From Baaleninema simplex PCC 7105 (GTDB lineage: Bacteria; Cyanobacteriota; Cyanobacteriia; Cyanobacteriales; Geitlerinemataceae), in the NCBI RefSeq assembly GCF_000332355.1, contig NZ_KB235958.1, positions 3,338,875-3,402,257 of the forward strand: a stretch of 63,383 nucleotides of DNA. Reading direction: 5' to 3'. The notes beneath the pieces are model-generated. The model did no database searches. It saw only the letters and a program-made list of their open reading frames with translations, and was not told the DNA's origin. Positions 17,318 through 26,491 of the stretch are shown piece by piece. Made by a program: the position numbers and the translations under genes. How positions within the stretch are numbered: the first letter of the stretch is position 1; every line of letters begins with the position of its first letter.

Positions 17318-17372
17318 AAGTTGCGCCACCGAACCATCTAGATCGAACAGACTCTGGATTGGGGCGCAACTT
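17318..17372. repeat. Inverted repeat downstream of hpnH
   Basis: AAGTTGCGCC and GGCGCAACTT form a perfect 10-bp inverted repeat around a 35-nt loop between hpnH and the NmrA-like gene. It might stop hpnH transcription, but it lacks a T-run. Confidence 0.4.
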
Positions 17373-17472
17373 ACTCATTTACCTTTCGATCGCTGCCGTT
17401 ATCCAAATCGTAACTCGGTTAGACCAAAGGAGTTGGAACGGAAACTTGAGGTTTGACACGAGATTGAGTCTC

Positions 17473-18495
17473 TCAACGCGCCATTCCGAAGACGCTGCCG
17501 AGCGATCGCACCACGTTCGCCGGTTCCATCGAATCCATCGCCGCCGTCGGTTCGTAACCGCAGTGAACCATGCAATCGGCACATTTCGGGTTACCGCTCT
17601 TGCGTCCGTACTGGCTCCAATCGGTACGGTCGAGCAGTTCTTGGAAGCTGTCGTAATGCCCTTCATCGAGTAAATAACAGGGTTTTTGCCAGCCCAAAAC
17701 GCTGTAACTGGGACTTCCCCAAGGGGTGCAGTCGTAATCTTTATACCCCATCAAAAAGTCTAAAAACAGGGGGTTGTGGTTGAAGTTCCAATTCTTTTTA
17801 CCGGCTTTGAACGGTGCGAGAATCTCCCGAAACAGGGCTTTCGTGCGTTCCCGTTGCAAAAAGTGGTCTCGATCGGGCGCTTTTTCGTAGCTGTAACCGG
17901 GAGACACCATCATTCCATCGACATTCAACTCCGCTAAGAAATCGAAGAATTCTTGCATTTCTTGGGGATCGGTTCCCTCGAATACGGTGGTGTTGGTGGT
18001 GACGCGGAAGCCTTTCGCTTTGGCGGCGCGAATGGCGTTGATGGCAATGTCAAACACGCCCTCGCGATCGACGCATTTATCGTGTTGGTCTTTTAAACCG
18101 TCCAGGTGAACGCTAAATGTGAGATAGGGAGACGGTTGGAATTTATGCAGGAATTTTTCCAGTAAAATCCCGTTGGTGCAAAGGTAGATAAACTTTTTGC
18201 GATCGACCAGTCCCGCCACGATTTCGTCGATTTGCGGGTGCAGCAGCGGTTCGCCACCGGGAATCGACACCACGGGAGCGCCACATTCTTCGACGGCGGC
18301 GAAGCATTCTTGCGGCGTCAAGTTTTGTTTGAGAATCTCTTTGGGATGCTGGATTTTGCCGCAGCCGGAACAGGCTAAGTTACAGCGAAACAGCGGTTCG
18401 AGCATCAACACTAGCGGGAACTTTTTACGTCCTTTTAAACGCTGTTCGACGAGATATTTTCCGACGGCGACAGCTTGTTGGATTTGAATAGACAC
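17473..18495 (-). CDS. hpnH: Adenosyl-hopene transferase HpnH (radical SAM)
   Basis: 340 residues. The radical SAM cluster motif CNLACSGC is at 38-45. The GGEPLL element (near 79) and the C-terminal Cys-rich region [12 protein letters not shown] match HpnH. The enzyme joins a 5'-deoxyadenosyl group to diploptene to give adenosylhopane, the first step of extended hopanoid (bacteriohopanepolyol) synthesis. The sugar epimerase-like hpnA lies upstream on the same strand, separated by about 670 bp that includes an AT-rich promoter-like region, so the two are probably not one message. Confidence 0.95.
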   Translation of the reverse strand: MSIQIQQAVAVGKYLVEQRLKGRKKFPLVLMLEPLFRCNLACSGCGKIQHPKEILKQNLTPQECFAAVEECGAPVVSIPGGEPLLHPQIDEIVAGLVDRKKFIYLCTNGILLEKFLHKFQPSPYLTFSVHLDGLKDQHDKCVDREGVFDIAINAIRAAKAKGFRVTTNTTVFEGTDPQEMQEFFDFLAELNVDGMMVSPGYSYEKAPDRDHFLQRERTKALFREILAPFKAGKKNWNFNHNPLFLDFLMGYKDYDCTPWGSPSYSVLGWQKPCYLLDEGHYDSFQELLDRTDWSQYGRKSGNPKCADCMVHCGYEPTAAMDSMEPANVVRSLGSVFGMAR

Positions 18496-18835
18496 AGTCT
18501 TCCTCCTCTCACCGATTTAGGGAGTTTTTTATGGTTCTAGTAAGCCAGGCGATCGCAAATTTTGCAAATGCCAATCTATCTGTTTTACTATTGTACTCAG
18601 ATCGAATGTTGAAATCGAGTATGTAGCTCTATTATTTCAAAATTTCCTTCGTATTTGAGATTATTTGTGACAGTTTTTTGACTGTTTTGAATTTTGAAAA
18701 AGTCTTAAAAATCGAATTTCAGAGCGATTTTGTTTTAAATTTTGAGATTCGATCGCTGGATTTTACGAAAATACGAAAAGCCCTCGACTCCCCAGCCGTC
18801 ACTAAATCTGTAAATCTCATTATAATCCCGTTGTC
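18496..18835. other. AT-rich upstream region of hpnH
   Basis: No gene seen. AT-rich sequence with several T runs that probably contains the hpnH promoter; no convincing box was placed. Confidence 0.5.
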
Positions 18836-19165
18836 TCTCTAGGATCGGAACTTTTGAACAAAATTAGCCCTAACCCCCACATAGGAACAGGTGGGCGACG
18901 AATTGCCAACGAACCTATGTTAGAATTGCCCTATCCTGAGCGGTACGGCAAAGGGCGCAACGAGATTGCGAACCACCTGGAGGCACGACCTCTCAGCGAA
19001 AGCGAAACCCAACCTATAAGTCCTCTGAGTCGGTTCGTACAGGTCGGACTCTAGGCGAAAGAAATTAACCAAAAGCCCCATAGCGGAAACGACTTGGGGG
19101 AGCAGTCCAGCCAAAGTTCTGGCGGTTCGGCGAGAATACCGCCTGTCGGGAGGGATAAGCCCTTC
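18836..19165 (+). other. GC-richer spacer with many potential hairpins, possible structured RNA
   Basis: The strand is arbitrary. Complementary pairs occur one after another: ACATAGG with CCTATGT (18880-18920), TTGCC with GGCAA (18926-18955), GAGG with CCTC, GTCC with GGAC, CCCC with GGGG around AGCGGAAACGA, CCAG with CTGG, and GCGG with CCGC. GNRA-like GCGAAAGC is present. A 66-codon open frame (18854-19054) covers part of it but resembles no family I know. It could be a structured RNA or the non-coding end of a decayed mobile element. Confidence 0.4.
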
Positions 19166-19168
19166 TAA

Positions 19169-20188
19169 TTAAGACACCGCCACCTCGCGGGACGCAGGTG
19201 GAGGAGTATTCATATTCACATGAAACCACTGCACCGCCTCGCGAATTGCCCCGTCGATATCCGATTGCGGCAAACCCAACTCTCGCACCGCTTTCGAGGC
19301 GTCGTAATACATAGGTTCGGCGGACATTCGCACGCCGTCGAGGGGAACCGAGGGGGATTTTCCCAACCGCGCCAATACCATTTCGTCGAACCACGCCACT
19401 GTCAGAGGCAGCCAGAGGGGAATCGTGCGTTTGGGGGCGTCTAACCCCGCGATCGCAGCGAGCTTGTCAAGAAATGCTTTTAAAGTCAGGTTTTGATGGC
19501 CGAGAATGTAGCGATCGCCCGTTTTCCCCCGTTCCAAGGCGAGAACGTGACCTCGCGCCACGTCCCGCACGTCGATAAAATTCAAGCCCGTATCCACGTA
19601 AGCGGGCATTCGCCGTTGTAGGACGCGTAAAATAATATCGCCCGTGGGCGTGGGTTTGATGTCCCCCGCACCGATGGGAGTGCTGGGGTTGACGATGACG
19701 ACATCTTGTCCGGCGGCGACGGCGCGATCGGCTTCTCGTTCGGCGTGGTATTTCGATTGTTTGTAAGCACTAATCAGCTTCTCGACGGGACTTTGAAAGG
19801 TTTCGTCGGCGAGTTGTCCGTGGGGTTTGACGCCGATCGCGGCGACAGAACTGGTATAGACGACGCGATCGACCCCCGCATTGCGGGCGCAGATTAGGAC
19901 GTTACGAGTTCCGAGGACGTTGCTACGGTAGAGGCGATCGCGATCGCGCTGCCACAAGGAATATTCCGCCGCCACGTGACAGACCGCTTGACAGCCTCGC
20001 ATCAACGCTTCCAAACTGGCATCGTTGAGATCCCCTTTGACCAATTCCACATCGAGACCGCGCAGATTGTCGAGGCGACTGGTGGGGCGAACGAGCGCCC
20101 GTACCCCGTAACCTGACTTTAAGAGCGATCGCACGACGTGAGATCCGACAAATCCCGTTCCGCCGGTCACAAAAACTGGCTCGACCAC
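19169..20188 (-). CDS. hpnA: Hopanoid-associated sugar epimerase HpnA
   Basis: 339 residues with a GTG start (MVEPVFVTGGTG). It is an extended short-chain dehydrogenase: NAD motif TGGTGFVGSHV (8-18), and Tyr/Lys active-site pair in SAYKQSKYHAE (near 140). NPSTPIGAGDIKPTPTG is a strong HpnA hallmark. HpnA is tied to hopanoid loci, but its exact reaction in side-chain maturation is not settled. It lies divergently from nblS across a 155-bp gap and upstream of hpnH. Confidence 0.93.
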   Translation of the reverse strand: MVEPVFVTGGTGFVGSHVVRSLLKSGYGVRALVRPTSRLDNLRGLDVELVKGDLNDASLEALMRGCQAVCHVAAEYSLWQRDRDRLYRSNVLGTRNVLICARNAGVDRVVYTSSVAAIGVKPHGQLADETFQSPVEKLISAYKQSKYHAEREADRAVAAGQDVVIVNPSTPIGAGDIKPTPTGDIILRVLQRRMPAYVDTGLNFIDVRDVARGHVLALERGKTGDRYILGHQNLTLKAFLDKLAAIAGLDAPKRTIPLWLPLTVAWFDEMVLARLGKSPSVPLDGVRMSAEPMYYDASKAVRELGLPQSDIDGAIREAVQWFHVNMNTPPPASREVAVS

Positions 20189-20343
20189 AAAAACTTCCCC
20201 TCGAGTTCGATCGACTATCTTACCGTCGAAACCGTATTAGACTGTCCGAAACGGTGGTTTTCGTTCGCGCGAATCTGCCTCAAATCCCAGATCGTGGCAG
20301 AATATAATCGTAAAAATTGTAGCGAAGTTTTAATAGGCTCCCC

Positions 20344-22374
20344 TTGCTGACTCTACTGAGACAGATCTCGAACGCGATCGAAAGCTGGTGGTCGGAGTTT
20401 ACGCTCCAAACCAAACTGATGGCGGCGGCAACGCTTGCGGTCTCCCTCATCGTGAGCGGCTTGACGTTTTGGGCAGTCAACACCATCCAGCAAGACGCTC
20501 GCCTCAACGACACGCGCTTCGGTCGCGACTTGGGGTTGCTTCTGGCGGCCAACGTCACACAACTGGTCGCCGACGACAACAAACACGAACTGGCTCGGTT
20601 TTCAAGTCAGTTTTATAGCAGTACCTCGAGCGTTCGTTACATCATCTACGCCGACGAAGACGGACAAATCTTTTTCGGCATTCCCTATTCCGAGTCTACC
20701 GTTCAAAATTCCCTGACCATTCAGCGGCGGATTCACCTTCCCGAAGAAGCCCTGCGATCGCGATCGCCGTTCGTTCGCCAACACCACACGCCGAACGGCC
20801 AAGTGACCGACGTGTTCGTCCCCCTCTACGACGGCAATCGCCCCTTGGGAATCATGGCCGTAGGCATCAACCCCAACCCCACCGTCGTCACCTCCTCGGG
20901 ACTGACACGGGACGTGACCATTGCGGTATTTGTCTCCATCTGGGTCATGGTGATTCTCGGGGCGGTGTTCAACGCCTTAACCATTACCCGCCCCATTAAA
21001 GAGCTACTCGTTGGCGTCAAAAACATCGCCTCGGGGAACTTCAAACAACGCATCGATTTACCGTTTGGCGGCGAACTCGGCGAGTTGATCGAAAGCTTCA
21101 ACGAAATGGCGGAACGCCTCGAACGCTACGAAGAACAAAACATCGAAGAATTAACCGCCGAAAAAGCGAAATTAGAAACCTTGGTGTCTACCATTGCCGA
21201 CGGTGCAGTGCTGTTAGACACCCACATGAACGTGATTCTCGTCAATCCCACGGCCAAGCGGATTTTTAGCTGGGACGATCGCGATTTAGTGGGAACGAAC
21301 GTCCTCCATGCTTTCCCGGCGGCGATTCAAGTGGAGTTGACGCGGCCGCTGTATCAAATGGCAAAAGGCGAACGAGACGGTGGCGAATTTCGCGTGACGC
21401 TGACAGAACCCACGCGGCGCACCATTCGTATTTTAGTGACGACCGTACTCGATCGCGACCGGGAAAACGTCAAAGGCATTTCCATCGCCGTCCAAGACAT
21501 CACCCGCGAGGTGGAACTCAACGAGGCAAAAAGTCAGTTCATCAGCAACATTTCTCACGAACTGCGAACGCCGTTGTTTAACATTAAATCCTTTATCGAA
21601 ACCTTACACGAGTACGGCGAAGATTTAAGCGAAACTGAACGACAAGAGTTTTTAGAAACCGCCAACCACGAAACCGATCGCCTGACGCGACTCGTCAACG
21701 ACGTTCTGGACTTGTCGCGGTTGGAGTCCTGTCGGATTTACCACCTCGACCCCCTCGACATCGCTCAACCCATCGAGCAAACCCTGCGAACCTACCAACT
21801 CAACGCCAAAGACAAAGGGATCGAACTGACGCAGGAAGTCGAACCGGATTTACCGCTAGTTTTAGGACATTACGATTTGCTGTTGCAGGTATTTGCCAAT
21901 TTAGTGGGAAACGCCCTGAAGTTTACGCTGTCGGGGGGACGGGCGATCGTGCGGGCGTATCTGTTACCTCCCCCCACCGAAAACGAGGGCAGCCACGCGA
22001 TCGAAGGGGCAACGCGTTACGTGCGGGTGGAAGTGTCCGACACGGGAATCGGTATCGAACCGGAGGATCGAGAAGCCATTTTCGATCGCTTCTTCCGAGT
22101 CGAAAACCGCGTTCATACCTTAGAAGGAACGGGGTTAGGACTCTCCATCGTCCGCAACATCCTCAACAAACACCACAGCAGCGTTCATTTAGCCAGCGAG
22201 GTGGGGGTCGGGACGACGTTCTGGTTCGATCTCGCCGTCGCTGAAGATTTAGAAGAAACTCACCTCGCCACACCGCAGACGACCTCCCACGAAACCACCA
22301 CAGCAACCGCCCCTGAAGATGCGACCGAAACCTCTCCCCAAACCGTCTCGAACAGTACTTCACAGGGTAGCTAA
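20344..22374 (+). CDS. nblS: Sensor histidine kinase NblS (Hik33/DspA)
   Basis: 676 residues from a TTG codon (MLTLLRQISNAIESWWSEFT), matching the usual NblS start. Membrane helices are at about 26-46 and 191-212 with a periplasmic sensor region between. A HAMP domain follows (about 213-268), then a PAS domain (about 280-390). The phospho-acceptor His405 is in SNISHELRTP, with the N box near NLVGNALKF, DTGIGIEPED (566 on) and GTGLGLSIV (595 on). NblS/Hik33 controls high-light, cold, osmotic and nutrient-stress genes, including phycobilisome degradation. The tail after about 640 is Thr-rich and overlaps the convergent zinc-ribbon gene by 15 bp. Confidence 0.95.
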   Translation: MLTLLRQISNAIESWWSEFTLQTKLMAAATLAVSLIVSGLTFWAVNTIQQDARLNDTRFGRDLGLLLAANVTQLVADDNKHELARFSSQFYSSTSSVRYIIYADEDGQIFFGIPYSESTVQNSLTIQRRIHLPEEALRSRSPFVRQHHTPNGQVTDVFVPLYDGNRPLGIMAVGINPNPTVVTSSGLTRDVTIAVFVSIWVMVILGAVFNALTITRPIKELLVGVKNIASGNFKQRIDLPFGGELGELIESFNEMAERLERYEEQNIEELTAEKAKLETLVSTIADGAVLLDTHMNVILVNPTAKRIFSWDDRDLVGTNVLHAFPAAIQVELTRPLYQMAKGERDGGEFRVTLTEPTRRTIRILVTTVLDRDRENVKGISIAVQDITREVELNEAKSQFISNISHELRTPLFNIKSFIETLHEYGEDLSETERQEFLETANHETDRLTRLVNDVLDLSRLESCRIYHLDPLDIAQPIEQTLRTYQLNAKDKGIELTQEVEPDLPLVLGHYDLLLQVFANLVGNALKFTLSGGRAIVRAYLLPPPTENEGSHAIEGATRYVRVEVSDTGIGIEPEDREAIFDRFFRVENRVHTLEGTGLGLSIVRNILNKHHSSVHLASEVGVGTTFWFDLAVAEDLEETHLATPQTTSHETTTATAPEDATETSPQTVSNSTSQGS

Positions 22375-22704
22375 GACGAAGCTGAGAACGAGGAGTCCGA
22401 GAACCGGCCACAACAGTCGGTAGCGTCGATACCAGGGCGTTGGTCGTTTCCAGGGAGGAAGCGTTTCCGGGGCGATCGCCTCTTCGACGTTGTGATAGAG
22501 CGTGCAAGTCTCGGCGTAGGGACGCTGGGGAAAGTTACAGGTATCGTCGTGGTGATAAGTGCAACTCGAGCAGAGAAATCCGTCGTCCGTCGCCCGGTGT
22601 AAGGGAATACCGGGATGTCCGAACGCCTTGAGTGGATAGCGACAGTGGGGACAAGAAACTGCGTCCTCGCGCACGGGGCGATCGCATTGGGGACAACTCG
22701 CCAT
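22360..22704 (-). CDS. Zinc-ribbon membrane protein
   Basis: 114 residues. Two zinc-ribbon-like Cys pairs (CPQC, CPHC) occupy about 4-21 and are followed by KAFGHPGIPLHR. A second Cys cluster is CSSCTYHHDDTC with a later C. A C-terminal helix (about 95-113, YRLLWPVLGLLVLSFVLATL) would anchor it. It is probably conserved in cyanobacteria, but no function is known to me. Its ATG coincides with the end of the upstream iscB element, on the same strand, so element-driven transcription is possible. Its 3' end overlaps nblS. Confidence 0.8.
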   Translation of the reverse strand: MASCPQCDRPVREDAVSCPHCRYPLKAFGHPGIPLHRATDDGFLCSSCTYHHDDTCNFPQRPYAETCTLYHNVEEAIAPETLPPWKRPTPWYRRYRLLWPVLGLLVLSFVLATL

Positions 22705-22711
22705 CTAAAAT

Positions 22712-22766
22712 GCGGGAATTCCCCTCCCGTTATATCCGACAGGATTAGCGGGAGGGGAATTCCCGC
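22712..22766 (-). terminator. Perfect 18-bp inverted repeat at the iscB 3' end
   Basis: The arm starting GCGGGAATTCCCCTCCCG is perfectly complementary to the other arm, with a 19-nt loop. It may be the subterminal palindrome of the element and/or a transcription stop. The second copy (62611-62669) keeps the right arm, but its left arm has changed. Confidence 0.6.
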
Positions 22767-22795
22767 CAACAAACGAACTGCCCGACAGGGCATCC

Positions 22796-24079
22796 TTATT
22801 TCGAGAATCTGTATTCATAGCCGTCTGATTTCTGAACAGTCGTCAGATATTTCGGATGAACGTCAAAAGGTTTAACCCCAGCGTTCAGTCGAAAGGAAGG
22901 GCGAAACCGAATAGCAATCCGCCCCGTGTAATTTCCGGCGAATTTTCCTTGAGGAATTGTCGCCTTGACTATATCGCCGGTTTGGAAACCTTGAAAAGAT
23001 TTGGCTTTCGGGGCAACAGCCCTCGGAAAACCGTATCGATCGGGACGACATCGTTGCCGAACTCCGTGACCTTTGGCTGCAACGAGTAAAGGTTTCTCGA
23101 CCGCGACATCTAATCGATCGGGAGTCGATTTCCCGACACAAGCAGCATCGAGCCAGTGAGTTTTCGGCAAACCCAATCGAGTCCGATTAAACTTAGTCTG
23201 TCCGCCCGTTCCCACTTCAACGGGCAATCCAGTTTCTTTCAACTGTTGGTACAGCTTCCAGCGAGTTGCGTTGACTGCTGCCGCATCTTTTAACGGCGCT
23301 TTTGCCTGTTTCAAAATACGGTTGAGAACGGTCGGTTTGCCCGATAGAAACTCGCGAATATCTCGGTTTCCCTTAGCTTGGTTGCAAGTATGACAAGCCA
23401 GCGTTAGGTTAGAAACTCGGTCGCTCCCTCCCTTGGATTTGGGATGAATATGTTCGACCTCTAATGGTAGGTCTTCCGCGCCGCAATAAATGCACTTCCG
23501 ACCCCACTTTTGCAACACGTACTCGCGCACTTCATAGCCCAACAATTCGCCCTGCTGGTACTCAATACCACTCACTTCGGGGTTTTGGAGTTTTTGGGTA
23601 TCGAACCGCACGAGTTCTTGAGAAATCGAGACGATCGGACAAAGTTTTCGCAAACGGTTCACCCAGGTCATCGTAGTTTCGACCCGATGGTTGAGAGACG
23701 GTGGAAGCCAACCCTTCGGACGAGTACGGTTAAGAAAGCGAGGCTTTCGGTAACGAGTTTTTCGATGGCGTCGGGAGCGTCGTAAAGCACGACGCTTCTC
23801 TAAGTCGTTCTTAATTTGCTGTCCGCGATAGCTGAGTTCGGACGCCCAAATGACTCGGTTTTCGGACAGGATAGCCAACCCAGTTGTTTGCGAGCCGGGA
23901 TCGATTTTGAGTTGAGTTTCGGGAACGACACAATCTTTGGCTTCAATCTCGTGCAAGATAAGGGTAAATGGATAGCGACGAAACACCGAAGCTCGACCGG
24001 ATTTCAGGAGCCGCCGCGCCTTGGCTGGATGGCATGGTGCTAGGGGTTTTTTGTCTTTGTCTAGAACGAAAACGTGCAT
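22796..24079 (-). CDS. iscB: RNA-guided HNH endonuclease IscB
   Basis: 427 residues from the ATG (MHVFVLDKDKKPLAPCHPAK); a TTG three codons upstream is also open. The PLMP-type N-terminus is followed by RuvC-I KIDPGSQTTGLAI (Asp near 60), an Arg-rich bridge helix (RRALRRSRRHRKTRYRK) and RuvC-II SQELVRFD. An intact HNH domain follows ([27 protein letters not shown]), then RuvC-III HWLDAACVG and the C-terminal target-interaction region. IscB is the relative of Cas9 that uses an omega RNA. All catalytic residues are present and the matching HEARO RNA is upstream. A near-identical copy starts at 62698. It has no tnpA partner. Confidence 0.95.
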   Translation of the reverse strand: MHVFVLDKDKKPLAPCHPAKARRLLKSGRASVFRRYPFTLILHEIEAKDCVVPETQLKIDPGSQTTGLAILSENRVIWASELSYRGQQIKNDLEKRRALRRSRRHRKTRYRKPRFLNRTRPKGWLPPSLNHRVETTMTWVNRLRKLCPIVSISQELVRFDTQKLQNPEVSGIEYQQGELLGYEVREYVLQKWGRKCIYCGAEDLPLEVEHIHPKSKGGSDRVSNLTLACHTCNQAKGNRDIREFLSGKPTVLNRILKQAKAPLKDAAAVNATRWKLYQQLKETGLPVEVGTGGQTKFNRTRLGLPKTHWLDAACVGKSTPDRLDVAVEKPLLVAAKGHGVRQRCRPDRYGFPRAVAPKAKSFQGFQTGDIVKATIPQGKFAGNYTGRIAIRFRPSFRLNAGVKPFDVHPKYLTTVQKSDGYEYRFSK

Positions 24080-24088
24080 AATACACAA

Positions 24089-24331
24089 CTCCCAAAAGGG
24101 GTAACGTTTGCCTCGCCAAGGTTACGTCTCGGTACTCTCTGAAAAGCACTGCCTTAACCCGTTTTAAGCTGTTTAACTTTTCAGTTCTAGAGCGACAAGC
24201 TGGCAACGTACTCGTCGGTAGGAACTTAAACTCTCGGACGTAACGTAGTCTTCGGAAGACTTAGGCTGGTCAACTTGTGGGCTTAGAGCAAGCCCCCGTC
24301 ATAGCCAACAGGCTTGACGGCGGGTTGTTGA
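24089..24331 (-). ncRNA. HEARO / IscB omega RNA
   Basis: On the minus strand it begins GTCAACAACCCGCCGTC at 24331 and runs to just before iscB. Visible stems include GACGG pairing with CCGTC next to the 5' end, GGGCTTGCTCTAAGCCC, AGTCTTCCGAAGACT, and a long-range stem GACGTAAC with GTTACGTC. It aligns with the RNA at 1-197. The predicted guide is the flank just 5' of it, the reverse complement of 24332-24348. Confidence 0.88.
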
Positions 24332-24442
24332 CAGTTGCTGTTGAGTGGTGTGGGGTTGACGGTTCTCTGCTCACCCTAACGGATATTGCGACGAGATTGC
24401 CAAACCTCGAAGCTGCCCCGAGAGACGACACCGCTCTTCTCG

Positions 24443-25120
24443 TTACAGCGAAAATTCTGCGTCGAACTGTTGGCGAGAAATCGGCTGAGGGACTTCTAAC
24501 CCTTCTCCTCCCAACAGGCGCAGCGGTTCGCCTTCGACAGACAGCCAAACGGACGCGTCGGGGTCGAGACTGGTGGCGGTATAGACCACTTGTCCGAGGC
24601 GTCCCATCATCGAAGCACTGCCGCCGCCAGAGGTAAACTCTCGCGAGAGATCGACGTGAATGCCGTCGTCGCGAACGCTGAGGTCTTTGAGTTCGGTTTC
24701 GGTGGGAATGGTGTTAAAGGCATCGTTTTGTTCGGCTGTATCGAGGAGGCGATCGAAGGCTGCCGTTAAAATCGCGTCGGGTTCGTCGCTGCTGGCCTCG
24801 ACCGTGACGTCCAGCGGGACTAACTCAAACGAGGTTCCCGTATCTCGCAGAAAATAGGTTTTGAGGGTTTTCTCGACAGTCGGCGCGTCCGTGGCTTTCG
24901 TCGTCTCGTCGGGGGCTTGTGGTTCGGAGGGTTGCGCCTCAGACGGTCGCGCGTCAGGAGGGCTGTCGGGGGCGACTTGACCGGGATTCGTCACGGTTGG
25001 GGCTTGTCGGTTGGCGTTGTTGCGCGTCCATACTGTCGCCGCCCCACCTGCGACGAGGAGGACAGCGGCGATTCCAGCGACAATTCCAAGAGAACGGCGG
25101 GTTTGACGTGGGTTGTCCAT
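24443..25120 (-). CDS. GerMN domain-containing membrane-anchored protein
   Basis: 225 residues. One N-terminal helix (about 11-32, LGIVAGIAAVLLVAGGAATVW) is followed by a Pro/Glu/Asp-rich linker (about 35-80) and a GerMN-type domain (about 85-200). The domain shows TYFLRDTGTSFELVPLDV, a TAAFDRLL helix, DGIHVDLSREF, and a VVYTATSL segment. The domain is common in cyanobacterial envelope proteins and in the spore protein GerM; its biochemical role is not known here. It is on the same strand as lpxB, 207 bp downstream of it. Confidence 0.85.
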   Translation of the reverse strand: MDNPRQTRRSLGIVAGIAAVLLVAGGAATVWTRNNANRQAPTVTNPGQVAPDSPPDARPSEAQPSEPQAPDETTKATDAPTVEKTLKTYFLRDTGTSFELVPLDVTVEASSDEPDAILTAAFDRLLDTAEQNDAFNTIPTETELKDLSVRDDGIHVDLSREFTSGGGSASMMGRLGQVVYTATSLDPDASVWLSVEGEPLRLLGGEGLEVPQPISRQQFDAEFSL

Positions 25121-25327
25121 GACGAAGTTAACTCCTAACGGTTAATGTCTGAATCGTGATTCGGGGCGATCGCCCCGTCCCCCATACACTGACAGAAATA
25201 GGGTGAATTTCGGGCGATCTTCTGAGAAAAAACTACAGAATTTGCCGGTAATTTTCCAGAACGAACGGGAAAGTCGGGACGGGAGAATTGTTCTATCCTA
25301 AGTGTTTACGGCGATTTCGAGAACGCC

Positions 25328-26491
25328 TCAGCGCAACGTTTTGAAAATTTCAGCCGCCGCGCGATCGCACGCCCCGACGGTTCCGACGGCCGCCCGCATT
25401 TCCCGATAGTCGTTCCGGGTTTTCTGGCGGCGATCGGGGTTCGAGAGCAAGTCTAGGGCTTCCCGTAGGATATTCTCGGGTGTCACTTCTTCTTGTAGCA
25501 GTTCCGGCACGATCGCCTTCATTTGTACCAAGTTCGGCGGCGACATGAAGGGAATGTCGAACCCGAGGAGTTTTCGGGCGATCCAGGCGGTCACGGGATG
25601 GACGGCGTAGATGACGATTTGCGGAACCTCGAGCAACGCCAGTTCTAAATTCACCGTTCCCGATTTCGTGAGGGCGAGGTCGGCGGCGGCGAGGATTTCC
25701 GGGGTGCGATCGCTGGTAATTTCGGCCTGCAACCCGTACTCGGACACGGCCCGTTCTAAGGCGTCGCGATAGGTTTCCAACGACAGGGGAATCCAAAAGC
25801 GCACCTGGGGCAATTTCTCCTGTAAACGCCGGGCTGCCTCGAACATGGGCGGAACCAGCGATCGAAGTTCTTGATGGCGGGAGGCGGGTAGCAGGGCGAC
25901 GGCGAGGGTATTGTCGTCGAGGTTTAACGCAGCGCGGGCTGTGGCGCGACTGGGGGCGTCTGCAAGGCGATCGACGAGGGGATGCCCCACCCACGTGACC
26001 GACGCGCCTTTGGCTTCAAAATACCGGGCTTCTTCGGGGAAAATGGCCAGCAGGCGATCGCTGGTTTCGACCAACCGCAGGGCGTCGCGATCGCTCGGCG
26101 ACCAGACCCAGGTTTGAGGCGCGATATAGTACACCACCGGAACCTGGGGAAAGCGACGTTTGAGGACTTTTCCGATGCTGAGGTTCGGCCCCATGTAGTC
26201 GATGAGTACCACCAAATCGGGGGGACGAGCCGTCAGTTCGGCGAGGGCGCGTTTTTGAATTTGCAGGGTGGGAAACACGAAGGGTAGGGATTCTAGCAGC
26301 CCCACCGAGCCGATTTCGCTAGTTTTTGCCAATAGTTTCGCCCCGGCCTCGGCCATGCGATCGCCGCCCAAGGCCACGATGTCCAGTTCGAGGTCGGCGC
26401 GTTCGGCCTGTCGAAACAAAGCCTCGACCAGCAGCGACCCTTGCAAGTCTCCCGAGACTTCTCCCGTGCTGATAAAAATGCGATAGCTCAC
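25328..26491 (-). CDS. lpxB: Lipid-A-disaccharide synthase LpxB
   Basis: 387 residues, normal for LpxB. The N-terminus IFISTGEVSGDLQGSLLVEAL carries the family GE.SGD motif. Central GLLESLPFVFPTLQ, DYMGPNLSIGKVL and YYIAPQTWVWSP follow, and later LLPASRHQEL and the sugar-nucleotide region LTKSGTVNLELAL. It condenses UDP-2,3-diacylglucosamine with lipid X to form the lipid A disaccharide at the inner membrane. It is the last gene of the purC-bamA-lpxC-fabZ-lpxA-lpxB set and overlaps lpxA by 4 bp, implying translational coupling. Confidence 0.96.
   Translation of the reverse strand: MSYRIFISTGEVSGDLQGSLLVEALFRQAERADLELDIVALGGDRMAEAGAKLLAKTSEIGSVGLLESLPFVFPTLQIQKRALAELTARPPDLVVLIDYMGPNLSIGKVLKRRFPQVPVVYYIAPQTWVWSPSDRDALRLVETSDRLLAIFPEEARYFEAKGASVTWVGHPLVDRLADAPSRATARAALNLDDNTLAVALLPASRHQELRSLVPPMFEAARRLQEKLPQVRFWIPLSLETYRDALERAVSEYGLQAEITSDRTPEILAAADLALTKSGTVNLELALLEVPQIVIYAVHPVTAWIARKLLGFDIPFMSPPNLVQMKAIVPELLQEEVTPENILREALDLLSNPDRRQKTRNDYREMRAAVGTVGACDRAAAEIFKTLR

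Larger units (their letters stand above)
22705..24331 (-). mobile_element. IscB element (HEARO RNA, iscB and 3' hairpin), no tnpA
   Basis: In transcription order: HEARO RNA from 24331, iscB (24079-22796), then a perfect 18-bp inverted repeat (22766-22749 with 22729-22712) and TTTTAGATGG at the end. The second copy at the window's right edge has the same 3' region, so the 3' boundary falls at about 22701-22705. No Y1 transposase is linked. Confidence 0.75.

Noticed and set aside
18854-19054. 66-codon open frame between hpnH and hpnA
   Set aside because: No recognisable homology or ribosome-binding site; it overlaps segments that look like RNA stems.
24277-24636. 119-codon plus-strand open frame
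   Set aside because: Overlaps the HEARO RNA and the antisense of the GerMN gene.
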